A program made the position numbers and the translations under genes. Positions 7,908-17,290 of a DNA stretch of 64,000 nucleotides are shown here, piece after piece. The number at the start of each line of letters is the position of its first letter. The first letter of the stretch is position 1. Source of the DNA: an uncultured Pelagibacteraceae bacterium (lineage in GTDB: Bacteria; Pseudomonadota; Alphaproteobacteria; Pelagibacterales; Pelagibacteraceae); contig CACCGT010000002.1 of NCBI GenBank assembly GCA_902545635.1, positions 1-64,000 of the forward strand, given 5' to 3'. The notes beneath the pieces are model-generated. The model saw only the letters and a list, made by a program, of their open reading frames with translations. It was not told the origin of the DNA and made no database searches.

Positions 7908-9099
7908 ACTTAAATTTAATCCATTTTTAGAAAATCTTTATCAGTCTAATAAGCCGTTGATAATATATAAAGTTGAAGGTGGTTACGATTTATTTACTGA
8001 TTTTTCAAAAAAAATAATACTAAACAACAGAAATATAGAAAATTTCTTAAATTCTTTTTCAACAAAAAAATATAGAAAAGAAACAGATATTTTTATTGGT
8101 TTTTTTGGTTATGAAATACTTTGTAACTTACTAAAAATAAAAATTAAAAATCAAAAAAATATCAAATTCTATAAAGGTGTGTTTTATAAACCAGAAACAA
8201 TTATAAAAATTAGAGATAAAATTAAAATATATTCAACAAAAAAAAATCATAATTTTAGTTATCAGTTCCAAAAAACTAATATTTCGACCCCCTTTAAGTT
8301 AAATATTAGCTATAAAAAGTACAAAAAAATATTTGATATTTTTTCAAAGAAAATACGTGAAGGACAAACTTATCAAATCAAAATATGCACTAAATATAAA
8401 AATAAATCTGAGATAAATCCTGTTAATTTCTTTTGGAAACTTATGAAAATCAATTCATCTCCAGAGTCATTTATGATTAGAGATAAAGATTATTCAATAG
8501 TTAGTTGTTCTCCAGAAACATTGATTGATAGAAAAGGTAACACAATCTTCACTAAACCAATAGCCGGAACCCTAAAAAAGAATAAATTTTATAATAAATT
8601 AAAGGCTCTAAAATATTTTAGAAACAATAATAAGGAAACTAAAGAACATAATATGATTGTTGATCTTGAAAGAAATGATTTATCAAGAATTTGCAAACCT
8701 GGAACCGTAGAGATTAAAAAGGAAAAGTATGTTGAAGAATATAAGCATCTTTATCATTATGTAACAAGTATTGCAGGTAGGATAAAAAAAAATATTTCTG
8801 TAAAAGAAATAATAACTTCTATGATGCCTGGTGGATCTGTCATTGGATGTCCAAAAATTAAGACATTACAATTATTAAATTCTCAGGAAAAAGAAGACAG
8901 AAATATTTTTACTGGAAGTTTTGGTTTTATCAAATTTAACGAAGATATGAGGTTTAATATAATAATAAGATCTATTTTAAACTTCAAAAAACAATCAGAG
9001 ATTTCTGCGGCATCAGGTGTAGTTTTAGACAGTGCGGCAAAAAAAGAATTTAATGAGAATTTTATAAAAGCAAAATCATTATTAGAATTATTTAAATGA
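7885..9099 (+). CDS. pabB: Chorismate-binding synthase, aminodeoxychorismate synthase component I-like
   Basis: A 404-residue chorismate-utilising enzyme. C-terminal motifs include SCSPETLIDR, PIAGT, DLERNDLSRIC, PGGSVIGCPK and FTGSFGF. With a glutaminase (next gene) and a PabC-like gene after it, p-aminobenzoate synthesis for folate is the likeliest role. The diagnostic motif is PIAGT (Ala near residue 227) rather than the PIKGT whose lysine marks classical PabB. The frame has no ATG before the middle of the gene, so TTG at 7885 is taken as start, giving a 23-base overlap with the MFS gene. Anthranilate synthase (TrpE-like) activity is the alternative. Confidence 0.78.
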   Translation: MKEFKQHKLKFNPFLENLYQSNKPLIIYKVEGGYDLFTDFSKKIILNNRNIENFLNSFSTKKYRKETDIFIGFFGYEILCNLLKIKIKNQKNIKFYKGVFYKPETIIKIRDKIKIYSTKKNHNFSYQFQKTNISTPFKLNISYKKYKKIFDIFSKKIREGQTYQIKICTKYKNKSEINPVNFFWKLMKINSSPESFMIRDKDYSIVSCSPETLIDRKGNTIFTKPIAGTLKKNKFYNKLKALKYFRNNNKETKEHNMIVDLERNDLSRICKPGTVEIKKEKYVEEYKHLYHYVTSIAGRIKKNISVKEIITSMMPGGSVIGCPKIKTLQLLNSQEKEDRNIFTGSFGFIKFNEDMRFNIIIRSILNFKKQSEISAASGVVLDSAAKKEFNENFIKAKSLLELFK

Positions 9100-9653
9100 T
9101 ATATATAATTGATCATCAAGACTCTTTTACTTGGAACGTTGTTCATCAATTTTCTCAATTTGATGAGGTTATCTGCACAAATTATTTTGAATTAAACAAT
9201 AACTTACTTGAAAAATCTGAAACAATAGTACTATCACCAGGACCAGGATCTCCTAAAGATTACCCAAATACATCAAAGCTCTATAAAAAATTCAAGGGAA
9301 GAAAAAAAATAATAGGAATATGTCTAGGATATCAACAAATTTTATTTTCTGAAAAAGCAAAAATTATTCAACAAAAAAATATTTTCCACGGATACCAGTC
9401 TGAAGTAAAAGTAACAAGTAACAAGTCAATCTTTCAAAAAAATTCAAAATTCAAAGTTGGCAGATACCACTCACTAAAACTAAAAGAGCCATTTTCAGCT
9501 AAAAATTTTGAAATAACAATCAGGTGTTCAAACACTGGTATTGCAATGGGTTTTGAAAACATTAAAGATGATATATATGGATTTCAATTTCACCCAGAAT
9601 CTTTTTTAACAAAAAATGGTAAACTACTTATTAAAAAAATCCTATCAGCGTAA
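9096..9653 (+). CDS. pabA: Glutamine amidotransferase, PabA/TrpG type
   Basis: A 185-residue class I glutamine amidotransferase that supplies ammonia to its chorismate-binding partner. The catalytic triad is visible: Cys76 in GICLGYQ, and His166 and Glu168 in FQFHPES. The LSPGPGSP loop is typical of the PabA/TrpG group. It overlaps the upstream synthase by ATGA, which fits a 1:1 complex. PabA and TrpG cannot be told apart by sequence alone and one protein can serve both. Confidence 0.9.
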   Translation: MIYIIDHQDSFTWNVVHQFSQFDEVICTNYFELNNNLLEKSETIVLSPGPGSPKDYPNTSKLYKKFKGRKKIIGICLGYQQILFSEKAKIIQQKNIFHGYQSEVKVTSNKSIFQKNSKFKVGRYHSLKLKEPFSAKNFEITIRCSNTGIAMGFENIKDDIYGFQFHPESFLTKNGKLLIKKILSA

Positions 9654-10386
9654 CACACTTAAGGAGATTAAATTTAATGATCTTTGGAATAAAAATGGTG
9701 TCTTTACTACAATGTGGATATACAGCAGACCACCTAAAATTCTTTTTTTTAAATCACATATTCAAAATTTAATCAAATCTTTAAAAGCTTATAATATAAG
9801 CGAGGTTAATATTAAAAACATTATTTTAAGTTTAATTAAAAAAAATGTTAATAAAAAAATTTCTTACAATCATTTACTCAGAGTTGCTTTAAATAAAAAA
9901 ATTATATCTGTTTCTATTAGGGAAAGAGTAATACCAAAAAGTAAATTTAGTTTAAAATTAGTAAATTATGAGAGAGTAAAACCTGAGTATAAAAATCTGA
10001 AATATAAAAAAATATTAGAATTTTTGTCAAAAATGAATTCATCAAAACAGGATATCGCTCTATGCGTAAATAATAAAATTCTTGAAACTGGAACTTCTAA
10101 TCTTTTGTTTGTTTATAAAAAAAAGATTTATTCGCCAAAATCAAATTATTATAAAGGAACGAATATTAAGTTTTATGAAAAAAAATTTCGTATTATTAAA
10201 AAGGATATTTACCTAAAGGATATTGAGCATTTCGAAGAAATTATATTAGTTGGATCAGGAAAAGGTGTTGTATCTGTCAATTTTATTGAAGGTTATAATT
10301 GGAAAAGAAAAAGTAAAGAAACGTTTAATAAAATTTTTAAAACCTTCAAAAGTGAGTTCAGCAAAAATATATATAAATATAACTAA
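9616..10386 (+). CDS. pabC: Aminotransferase class IV, PabC-like (4-amino-4-deoxychorismate lyase)
   Basis: A 256-residue PLP protein of fold-type IV. The conserved ETGTSNLLF segment with its Glu, the SPKSNYYKGT segment and the C-terminal SGKGVVSV segment identify the family. As PabC it would release pyruvate from aminodeoxychorismate to give p-aminobenzoate. The ATG at 9616 gives a 38-base overlap with pabA and no better ATG follows before the conserved region. The sequence is diverged and lysine-rich, so branched-chain or D-amino acid aminotransferase activity is possible; the operon argues for PabC. Confidence 0.75.
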   Translation: MVNYLLKKSYQRNTLKEIKFNDLWNKNGVFTTMWIYSRPPKILFFKSHIQNLIKSLKAYNISEVNIKNIILSLIKKNVNKKISYNHLLRVALNKKIISVSIRERVIPKSKFSLKLVNYERVKPEYKNLKYKKILEFLSKMNSSKQDIALCVNNKILETGTSNLLFVYKKKIYSPKSNYYKGTNIKFYEKKFRIIKKDIYLKDIEHFEEIILVGSGKGVVSVNFIEGYNWKRKSKETFNKIFKTFKSEFSKNIYKYN

Positions 10387-10784
10387 TGAGAGATCCAAAT
10401 AATCCATGTCTTTTTTGTAATGTTCCATCAAGTGAGTACGTATTTGAAAATAATTTAGCCTTTTCTACTTTTGACTCTTATCCAGTTTCAAAACATCATG
10501 CGCTAATTATTCCAAAGAGACATGTTGAAAACTATTTTGATTTGTCTGAAGAAGAAGTTTTATCCTGCAATAAACTAATAAAAAAAATGAGAAATAAAAT
10601 CCAAGAGCTTGATCCGAATGTAGATGGTTTTAATATTGGCACAAATTCAGGCAAAGAAGCAGGGCAATCAATAATGCATTGCCATATACATTTAATTCCT
10701 AGAAGAAAAAACGATGTGGATAACCCGCAAGGTGGCGTGAGGGGAGTTATACCTTCAAAACAGCATTATCAGCGTAAAAAATAA
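10386..10784 (+). CDS. HIT-family nucleotide hydrolase
   Basis: A 132-residue histidine-triad protein. The catalytic triad HCHIH is at residues 98-102 inside MHCHIHLIPRR, and the N-terminal half has the CLFC and KHHALIIPKRH segments of Hint/Fhit-like proteins. It probably hydrolyses AMP-linked or dinucleoside substrates in the cytoplasm. Its ATG overlaps the pabC-like stop by one base (TAATG), so it closes that operon. Confidence 0.88.
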   Translation: MRDPNNPCLFCNVPSSEYVFENNLAFSTFDSYPVSKHHALIIPKRHVENYFDLSEEEVLSCNKLIKKMRNKIQELDPNVDGFNIGTNSGKEAGQSIMHCHIHLIPRRKNDVDNPQGGVRGVIPSKQHYQRKK

Positions 10785-10880
10785 ATTTTTAACAATATAC
10801 CAGTGCTAAAATGTCACTTTATCGTAGTTGATCTATTTTAATAAGTATACTAAGAATCCAATTGCGGAAGGAACATCATA

Positions 10881-11681
10881 ATGATTTCAACAAACCCATT
10901 TTTTATTTTATCACAGAGTGTACCAGCAGTTTTAATGCAATCTTTCGTAATACTTATGGGTATTTTAATACTAGTTGGAACTGTTATGGATATTATCCAT
11001 AAAAAAAATGTTAAATACTTTTTCCAAAATGCAAAAAAAGCAAAATTGTCAGCTAAAAAAGAATTAACTACTTCTGAAAGAATATCAGTAATATCAAAAA
11101 CTATCGCAAGCGACATAGCAACTACTTCTGAGCTAGGAGCAGGTAAAAGAAGATTGGCACATGTAATGGGAATGTATGGAACAATTCTGTTTTGGGTTGG
11201 ATCAGTTGTGATGATATTTTTTTATACTTCTCCAAATTCAGTAACACCATCTTTTTGGCCAATTATTTGGCATGTTGGTGCGGCTTTAACAGTTCTTGGT
11301 GGAGGTTGGTTTTGGTTTTTTTTAAGAGTTGATGTCTACTCCGAAGCTCAACCATGGTACAGAATAATCCAAGCAGACTTATTTGTACTTGCATTGATTG
11401 CATCCTCATTGTTCGGATTAATTTGGTCATATCTTCAATCTTTAAATTTAGTAGGCAGATGGGATGATTTTGTATTTTTGGGATTATTTATAATTGCAAA
11501 TTTAGTTTTATTTGGCGGTGTATATTGGTCTAAATTTGCACATATGTTTTATAAACCTGGTGCCGCTTTACAGAAAAATTTAGCAGAAGCTGACGGATCT
11601 AGAGATAATCTTCCTCCAGAAGCTGATGCTCCTGAGCAATTTGGCCTAGGTATAAAAAGAGAAGAGCCAAAACATTATTAA
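10881..11681 (+). CDS. aprM: AprM, membrane anchor of APS reductase
   Basis: A 266-residue protein with a hydrophobic N-terminal helix, a cytoplasmic basic stretch, and four further membrane segments between roughly residues 100 and 230. It directly precedes aprB and aprA; in SAR11 and some sulfur-oxidising bacteria AprM takes the place of the Qmo complex as the proposed quinone-linked anchor. The start ATG is preceded by GGAAGGA. With AprBA it would take electrons released when sulfite is oxidised to APS. Assignment rests on size, membrane pattern and operon position. Confidence 0.82.
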   Translation: MISTNPFFILSQSVPAVLMQSFVILMGILILVGTVMDIIHKKNVKYFFQNAKKAKLSAKKELTTSERISVISKTIASDIATTSELGAGKRRLAHVMGMYGTILFWVGSVVMIFFYTSPNSVTPSFWPIIWHVGAALTVLGGGWFWFFLRVDVYSEAQPWYRIIQADLFVLALIASSLFGLIWSYLQSLNLVGRWDDFVFLGLFIIANLVLFGGVYWSKFAHMFYKPGAALQKNLAEADGSRDNLPPEADAPEQFGLGIKREEPKHY

Positions 11682-11715
11682 TATGATACAGAACTTAAAG
11701 GAGAAAATATAAATT

Positions 11716-12186
11716 ATGTCAACTTTTGTATACATGACTAGATGCGATGGCTGTGGTCATTGTGTAGATATTTGTCCATCAGATATAATGCATATCGATG
11801 AGACGATTAGAAGAGCAAAGAATATTGAACCAAACTTTTGTTGGGAATGTTATTCATGTGTAAAAGCATGCCCTAACCATGCAATCGATGTAAGAGGTTA
11901 TGCAGATTTTGCTCCAATGGGACATAGCGTCAGAGTCAGAAGAGAAGAGGAAAAAGGAACTATTTCTTGGAGAATTAAATTTAGAAATGGAACAGAAAAG
12001 AATTTTGTATCACCAATAACAACTAAACCTTGGGGTAAGTTTATTCCAAAGTTAGCTGAAGGTGACAAACCAAATCAAGGAGAAATTAATTCTCAAATTC
12101 TTTATTCAGAGCCAGAGGGACTAAATACAAATAAGGAGTTACCAAAAGTAGATAAGAGTGCCTTTAAAAAAGGAGTTTATTATTAA
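11716..12186 (+). CDS. aprB: Adenylylsulfate reductase beta subunit AprB
   Basis: A 156-residue ferredoxin-like subunit with two 4Fe-4S motifs: Cys10, 13, 16 and 20, then Cys42, 45, 48 and 52, both followed by Pro. The sequence MTRCDGCGHCVDICPSDIMH is characteristic of AprB. The C-terminal tail would wrap AprA. It carries electrons from the AprA flavin towards AprM. A good ribosome site (AAAGGAG) precedes it, and its stop overlaps the aprA start by one base. Confidence 0.95.
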   Translation: MSTFVYMTRCDGCGHCVDICPSDIMHIDETIRRAKNIEPNFCWECYSCVKACPNHAIDVRGYADFAPMGHSVRVRREEEKGTISWRIKFRNGTEKNFVSPITTKPWGKFIPKLAEGDKPNQGEINSQILYSEPEGLNTNKELPKVDKSAFKKGVYY

Positions 12187-14042
12187 TGGCTAGAAAAACG
12201 ATTGTAGAAAATTGTGATATCTTAGTTGTCGGTGGGGGTATGGCTGGAACTGGAGCAACTTTCGAAGCTAGACATTGGGGAAGAGATTTAAAAATAGTTT
12301 GTGTTGAAAAGGCTAATATAGATAGAAGCGGTGCTGTTGCTCAAGGACTATATGCAATTAACTGTTATATGGGAATGCAATGGGGCGAAAACCAACCAGA
12401 GGACCATGTAAGATATGCAAGAAATGATTTAATGGGATTGGTAAGAGAAGATCTTGGATATGATATGGCTCGTCATGTAGATTCAACTGTGCACATGTTT
12501 GATGAATGGGGTCTGCCTATGATGAAAAATAAAGAGACAGGCCGTTATCAAAGAGAAGGCAAATGGCAAATAATGATACACGGTGAAAGTTACAAACCAA
12601 TTGTTGCAGAAGCAGCAAAAAAATCTGCAGATAAAATTTACAATAGAATAATGATCACTCATCTTTTAATGGATGAGAACAATGAAAATAGAGTTGGTGG
12701 TGCAGTCGGATTTAATATGAGAACTGGTGACTACCACGTATTTAAATCAAAAACAGTTATTGTAGCTGCTGGAGGAGCTTCACATATTTTCAAACCTAGA
12801 GCCGTTGGTGAGGGAATGGGAAGAACTTGGTATGCACCATGGAGTAATGGATCAGCATATGCATTACCTATTGCTGCTGGAGCTAAAATGACCCAAATGG
12901 AGAATAGAATTGTACTCTGTAGATTTAAGGATGGTTATGGTCCAGTTGGAGCATATTTTTTACATTTAAAAACGTATACTCAAAATGCAAATGGTGAAAA
13001 TTATGAGAAAAAATGGTACGAAAAAACAAAAGAATTAGTTGGAGAGTATATTGATCATCATCCTACCCCTACATGTTTACGTAACCATGCTTTCATTCAA
13101 GAAACTATGGCCGGCGGCGGACCAATTCACATGGTTACGAAAGAAGCATTCCAAGATCCACATTTAGAAACAGTTGGTTGGGAAAATTTCTTAGGTATGA
13201 CAGTTGGACAGGCAGTTGTATGGGCTTCTCAAAATATCGATCCAAAATACACAAACCCTGAGCTAACAACATCTGAACCCTATGTAATGGGATCGCATGC
13301 AACTTGTTCAGGAGCGTGGGTAAGCGGGCCAGAGGATTTATCTCCACCAGAATATTTCTGGGGATATAACAGAATGACAACAATTCAGGGTTTATTTGGT
13401 GCTGGAGATACAGTAGGCGGAAGTGCACATAAATTCTCATCTGGATCTTTTACAGAGGGAAGATTAGCTGCAAAAGCTGCAGTAAAATACATAGAGGATC
13501 AAAAGGCAAAGGATATTAAAGTAAGCGATAAGCAATGTGATGATTACAAGGAAGTGATTTATAAACCGTTAGAAAATTATACAGTAGGTAGAAATGAAAT
13601 AACGGGTGGAACAGTATCACCAAGTTATATTTCCCCGATCCAAGGGTTACAAAGACTTCAAAAAATTATGGACGAATATGTAGGTGGAATTAGTTATAAT
13701 TACATGACAAACGAAAATACTCTTAAAAAAGGGCTTGAGCTACTAGCATGGCTTGAAGAGGATTTAGAAAATGTAGGAGCTGAAGATTATCACCAACTTA
13801 TGAGAGCTTGGGAACTTAAACATAGAACTATTACATCTCAATGTGTTACAGAACATACCTTGTTTAGACAAGAAACTCGTTGGCCAGGTTATTATTATAG
13901 AGGTGATTATATGAAATTAGACGATGAAAATTGGCATTGTCTCACCCTATCTAGAAGAGACCCTAAAACAGGTAAGTTTACTATGGAAAAGGCACCTGTT
14001 TATCACATAGTTGATGAAAAAGAGAAAAAAGAAGCTTCTTAA
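12186..14042 (+). CDS. aprA: Adenylylsulfate reductase alpha subunit AprA
   Basis: A 618-residue FAD enzyme of the succinate dehydrogenase/fumarate reductase-like superfamily. The dinucleotide motif GGGMAGTGA is near residue 17, and the active-site region includes MTQMENRIVLCRFKDGYGP and a late GLFGAGDTVGGSAHKFSSG segment. In SAR11 it probably runs in the oxidative direction (sulfite plus AMP to APS). The aprM-aprB-aprA order and one-base coupling to aprB support a functional complex. The small gene that follows is likely co-transcribed. Confidence 0.96.
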   Translation: MARKTIVENCDILVVGGGMAGTGATFEARHWGRDLKIVCVEKANIDRSGAVAQGLYAINCYMGMQWGENQPEDHVRYARNDLMGLVREDLGYDMARHVDSTVHMFDEWGLPMMKNKETGRYQREGKWQIMIHGESYKPIVAEAAKKSADKIYNRIMITHLLMDENNENRVGGAVGFNMRTGDYHVFKSKTVIVAAGGASHIFKPRAVGEGMGRTWYAPWSNGSAYALPIAAGAKMTQMENRIVLCRFKDGYGPVGAYFLHLKTYTQNANGENYEKKWYEKTKELVGEYIDHHPTPTCLRNHAFIQETMAGGGPIHMVTKEAFQDPHLETVGWENFLGMTVGQAVVWASQNIDPKYTNPELTTSEPYVMGSHATCSGAWVSGPEDLSPPEYFWGYNRMTTIQGLFGAGDTVGGSAHKFSSGSFTEGRLAAKAAVKYIEDQKAKDIKVSDKQCDDYKEVIYKPLENYTVGRNEITGGTVSPSYISPIQGLQRLQKIMDEYVGGISYNYMTNENTLKKGLELLAWLEEDLENVGAEDYHQLMRAWELKHRTITSQCVTEHTLFRQETRWPGYYYRGDYMKLDDENWHCLTLSRRDPKTGKFTMEKAPVYHIVDEKEKKEAS

Positions 14043-14059
14043 ATTCAATAGATCATAAA

Positions 14060-14410
14060 ATGGCTTTATTAGATAAATCCGATGAGGAAATTATTAAAAT
14101 AGCCGAACCTATTTGGGCAAACCTAGTTAAATCATCAAACATCAAAGATTATGGTGGATTTACTAGAGATCTGTCTTCACAAATGATGTATGGAGCCAAT
14201 GAAGTTGAGTTAGGTAAACAATGGGCAAGCAATAAACTTATCTCAAGTTTAGCAGAAGGATGTAAAGCTATAGGCTGCTTAAGAAGAGGACTTTATATTA
14301 CAATACTTTATAAACAAACTAGCACTGAAATACCAGGGGACTTTCTTGGTAGACTCGTCCTTGGAGATGAAGGGGACGAGGTTAAGGTTTTTGGAGCAAC
14401 AATCTTTTAA
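14060..14410 (+). CDS. 116-residue protein of unknown function in the apr operon
   Basis: A short soluble protein 17 bases after aprA. I do not recognise its family. Visible features are an acidic N-terminus, two cysteines close together in EGCKAIGCLRRG, and a beta-rich C-terminal end with LGDEGDEVKVFG. It has no signal peptide or membrane helix. Its position suggests a role tied to APS reductase or sulfite handling, for example as an accessory or regulatory subunit; that is inference only. Confidence 0.8.
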   Translation: MALLDKSDEEIIKIAEPIWANLVKSSNIKDYGGFTRDLSSQMMYGANEVELGKQWASNKLISSLAEGCKAIGCLRRGLYITILYKQTSTEIPGDFLGRLVLGDEGDEVKVFGATIF

Positions 14411-14460
14411 AAAATTAAAATATTCTTTGCATTTAACACAACTTGTGATATCCCGCGAGT

Positions 14461-14607
14461 ATGTTTCAAATAATAAATCAAAATTTAAAAAAATTACCTT
14501 TATTCTTTGAAAATCAATTAAGCAAAATAATCAAATCATTTTTATATCTTTTTATATTCTTTGCTTGGGGTATTATAATCTTAAGTACGGCTCAAAACTT
14601 TATATAA
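14461..14607 (+). CDS. Possible 48-residue membrane protein
   Basis: An ATG-started frame in the 246-base gap between the apr operon and the TauE gene. It encodes a polar N-terminal half and a C-terminal hydrophobic helix (FLYLFIFFAWGIIIL) ending STAQNFI. There is no strong Shine-Dalgarno sequence and no family match. In so AT-rich a genome a frame like this can arise by chance, so support is limited. Apart from this frame the gap shows nothing I can name. Confidence 0.35.
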   Translation: MFQIINQNLKKLPLFFENQLSKIIKSFLYLFIFFAWGIIILSTAQNFI

Positions 14608-14656
14608 AATATTCATATTTATTGACTTTGAACTATTAGAAGAATAGTTAGTGTTT

Positions 14657-15742
14657 ATGGAGTATTTTCTTCCAATTGCACAAGTTGAAATTAATATTTT
14701 ATATATTTTTGGTTTAAGTTTAGTTGTAGGAATTTTATCAGGATTATTTGGAGTAGGAGGTGGGTTTTTAATGACGCCATTTTTAATTTTTATGGGTGTA
14801 CCACCAATTTATGCTGTTCCAAATGAAGCAAGTAATATTCTTGGAACCTCTGTTTCAGGTTCTACTACGCATTATCTTAAGGGGACACTTGATTATAAAA
14901 TGGGGTTCATGATTGTAATTGGTGGGATAGTAGGAACTATTCTAGGTATTATAACTTTTTCATATTTTAAAGATATTGGGAAAATAAATGTAGTTATTTC
15001 TCTTGCTTATATGTACATCCTCGCAATTTTAGGAACTTTTATGTTAATTCAAGGTGTTTCAGAAATTGACAAAGCAAGAAAAAAAATTACTGAAAGAAAA
15101 AAATTACATAAACACTATTGGATACATGGACTGCCTTTGAGAATGCGTTTTAAAAAATCTAAACTTTATGAAAGTGCGTTCACACCAATTATAATTGGTT
15201 TAATTGTTGGTTTCATAGCAGCAATTATGGGAATTGGAGGAGCATTTATACTTGTTCCAGCTATGATTTATATTATTGGTATGCCTACAAGGTTAATACC
15301 AGGCACATCTCTATTTGTAACTATCTTTGTTAGTGCAATTGTAACAATTCTCCATGCATTAAACTATGGAACTATAGACTTAATTTTAGTTTTTGTTTTA
15401 ATTTTGGGATCAATAATTGGAGTACAGTTTGGACAAAAAATAGGTGAAAAAATTGACAGCTCAGAATTCAAAACCATTTTAGCTATTCTTTTACTTTTAG
15501 TAGGTATTGCAATTGCTTATGATACTTTTATTAAAGACGAAAATGCAATGAATGCCGTTGTAAATACAAGTGATAATTTAGGAGCCTTAAGTCAATTTAT
15601 ATTAAATTTTTCTGAAGATATGCCAATATTTTATGGTCTTACATCAGTATTACTAGCAGTGGTACTTGGAGTTGGTGCTGCAATGATTAGAAGAATTTAT
15701 TCTAATTGGAATGATGCACGTTTAGTAAAATTAAAAAAATAA
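14657..15742 (+). CDS. TauE/SafE-family sulfite/organosulfonate exporter
   Basis: A 361-residue protein with about eight or nine membrane helices and the family's repeated glycine motif, GLFGVGGGFLMTP near the start and a second copy, AAIMGIGGAFILVPAM, in the middle. Family members export sulfite, sulfoacetate or related anions. A GTG two codons upstream (14651) is possible but the ATG at 14657 is preferred. It lies directly after the apr genes and convergent with the SuyAB-like genes, which fits removal of sulfite made by C-S lyases. Confidence 0.88.
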   Translation: MEYFLPIAQVEINILYIFGLSLVVGILSGLFGVGGGFLMTPFLIFMGVPPIYAVPNEASNILGTSVSGSTTHYLKGTLDYKMGFMIVIGGIVGTILGIITFSYFKDIGKINVVISLAYMYILAILGTFMLIQGVSEIDKARKKITERKKLHKHYWIHGLPLRMRFKKSKLYESAFTPIIIGLIVGFIAAIMGIGGAFILVPAMIYIIGMPTRLIPGTSLFVTIFVSAIVTILHALNYGTIDLILVFVLILGSIIGVQFGQKIGEKIDSSEFKTILAILLLLVGIAIAYDTFIKDENAMNAVVNTSDNLGALSQFILNFSEDMPIFYGLTSVLLAVVLGVGAAMIRRIYSNWNDARLVKLKK

Positions 15743-16909
15743 TTAAGCACTTCTATAAAGTTTAGTCATAACAAATTCTTTATGACCTAAGGCTTCTGCG
15801 CAAGTTAATCTTCCATTTGCAACTCTTAAGGTTGATTTAATTAACTCGTCTCCTGCTTGGCTTAAATTCATCTCTCTAGATAGAATTTTTGATACATCAA
15901 CATCAATATGTTCACTCATAGTTTTGGCTGTGAGTGGATTTGCAGTCAATTTGATTACTGGTTCAATTGGATTTCCGATGATATTTCCTTGCCCAGTTGG
16001 AAATAGGTGTATATTAAAGCCACCTGCAGCTTGTAAAGTAACACATTCAGCAGCAGCTGATGAAGTATCCATAAAGTATAAGCCTGCTCCTTTTGTTGGT
16101 TCTTCTGCAGGTTCTAAAACATCAATAAATTGACATCCACCAATCTTTTGAAAGTTTCCAAAAGCTTTTTCCTCAATAGTTGTTAATCCACCAGCTATAT
16201 TTCCTGCTGTAGGTTGACTTTCTGATAGATCATCAGTTGCCTCTTTAAGGATAAAATCATTGTAATCGTTCCAGGTTTTTTTGAATTTTGCTTGTGCCTC
16301 AGGTGTTTTTCCTCTTTTCTCACAAACTGTTTCAGCACCTGTTAGTTCAGAAGTTTCTCCAAAACATAAATGAACACCTAGCGGCTCTAATTTATCCATA
16401 AGGTTACCAACCGTTGGATTAGAAGCCAATCCAGATGTGGTATCAGATTCACCACATTTAACTGAAATCCATAAATCGCTCATTGGACATTCTTCTCTTT
16501 GTTTCTCAGATGCCCACATTGAAAATTCTTGTGCTTTTTTTGATACTTTTGCAATTGTATCAATATCACCCACACCCTCTATACTAAAACCTTCAACTGG
16601 TTTTCCTGTAGTTGCAATCGCATCAACAATTCTTTTTGTCCACTTAGGCTCAATCCCTATGACTATCACTGCTGCTACATTTGGATTTTTTCCTGTTCCG
16701 ATCATTGTTCTAAAGTGTAGTTCTAGATCAGCACCAAACTGTAATCTGCCATAAGAGTGAGGTAAAGCTATAGTACCTTTAATATTATTTGCTACAGCTT
16801 CAGCACAAGCATTTGAAATATCATCGACAGGTAAAATTATAACATGATTACGTGTCCCAGCTCTTCCGTTTTCTCTTTTATATCCTAAAAAGCTTTTTGG
16901 AATTTCCAT
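15743..16909 (-). CDS. suyB: UxaA-family large subunit, probable (2R)-sulfolactate sulfo-lyase SuyB
   Basis: A 388-residue protein matching the C-terminal catalytic part of altronate dehydratase (UxaA), with segments such as [29 protein letters not shown] and FFQTG-like [12 protein letters not shown]. coli UxaA is one chain of about 495 residues; here the small SAF-domain part is a separate upstream gene, as in SuyA/SuyB. With xsc, aprBA and a TauE exporter around it, sulfolactate cleavage to pyruvate and sulfite is more likely than altronate dehydration; no uronate genes are nearby. The substrate is inference. Confidence 0.75.
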   Translation of the reverse strand: MEIPKSFLGYKRENGRAGTRNHVIILPVDDISNACAEAVANNIKGTIALPHSYGRLQFGADLELHFRTMIGTGKNPNVAAVIVIGIEPKWTKRIVDAIATTGKPVEGFSIEGVGDIDTIAKVSKKAQEFSMWASEKQREECPMSDLWISVKCGESDTTSGLASNPTVGNLMDKLEPLGVHLCFGETSELTGAETVCEKRGKTPEAQAKFKKTWNDYNDFILKEATDDLSESQPTAGNIAGGLTTIEEKAFGNFQKIGGCQFIDVLEPAEEPTKGAGLYFMDTSSAAAECVTLQAAGGFNIHLFPTGQGNIIGNPIEPVIKLTANPLTAKTMSEHIDVDVSKILSREMNLSQAGDELIKSTLRVANGRLTCAEALGHKEFVMTKLYRSA

Positions 16910-16912
16910 AAA

Positions 16913-17200
16913 TTACCACTTTTTCGTTTTTACATTATGAACATGAACATGCTCACCTTTTTTAATATTTTTTACTACTTTCCCAATATCATGTCCGTAT
17001 TTTAAGATCGTATCTCCTTCGTTTAAGTCAACCATAGCAATTTTATGCCCTAAAGGTATTTCGTCTTTTGATTGAATTGATACGGATTTGTCATTCTCCA
17101 TTATCCAACAGTTACAGTCTTGATTTGGTGTTATTTTTTCAATAACCACAACACCTACATTGTCTTTTTCATCATGAATTATTATATCTGTATTAGACAT
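16913..17200 (-). CDS. suyA: SAF-domain small subunit, probable sulfolactate sulfo-lyase SuyA
   Basis: A 95-residue SAF-domain protein (the small N-terminal domain of UxaA) with the IPLGHKIAMVDLNEGDTILKYG stretch conserved in the family. It ends three bases before the large-subunit start, so the two are one operon, small subunit first. Size and split arrangement match SuyA. It starts divergently from xsc, and the roughly 90-base gap between them probably carries promoters for both sides. Altronate or another sugar-acid dehydratase is the alternative. Confidence 0.75.
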   Translation of the reverse strand: MSNTDIIIHDEKDNVGVVVIEKITPNQDCNCWIMENDKSVSIQSKDEIPLGHKIAMVDLNEGDTILKYGHDIGKVVKNIKKGEHVHVHNVKTKKW

Positions 17201-17290
17201 TGTGACGATTTCTTTGTTTGAAATTTGGATAATCTTATATATTAATCGGACACTTTAACAAATAAAAAAGAATTGAGAAAGGCTGCACTT

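Noticed and set aside
15743-17200. Altronate dehydratase for uronate catabolism
   Set aside because: The family fits, but no uronate isomerase, oxidoreductase or kinase is near, and the split small/large subunits beside xsc and aprBA point to SuyAB. Kept as an alternative, not as the call.
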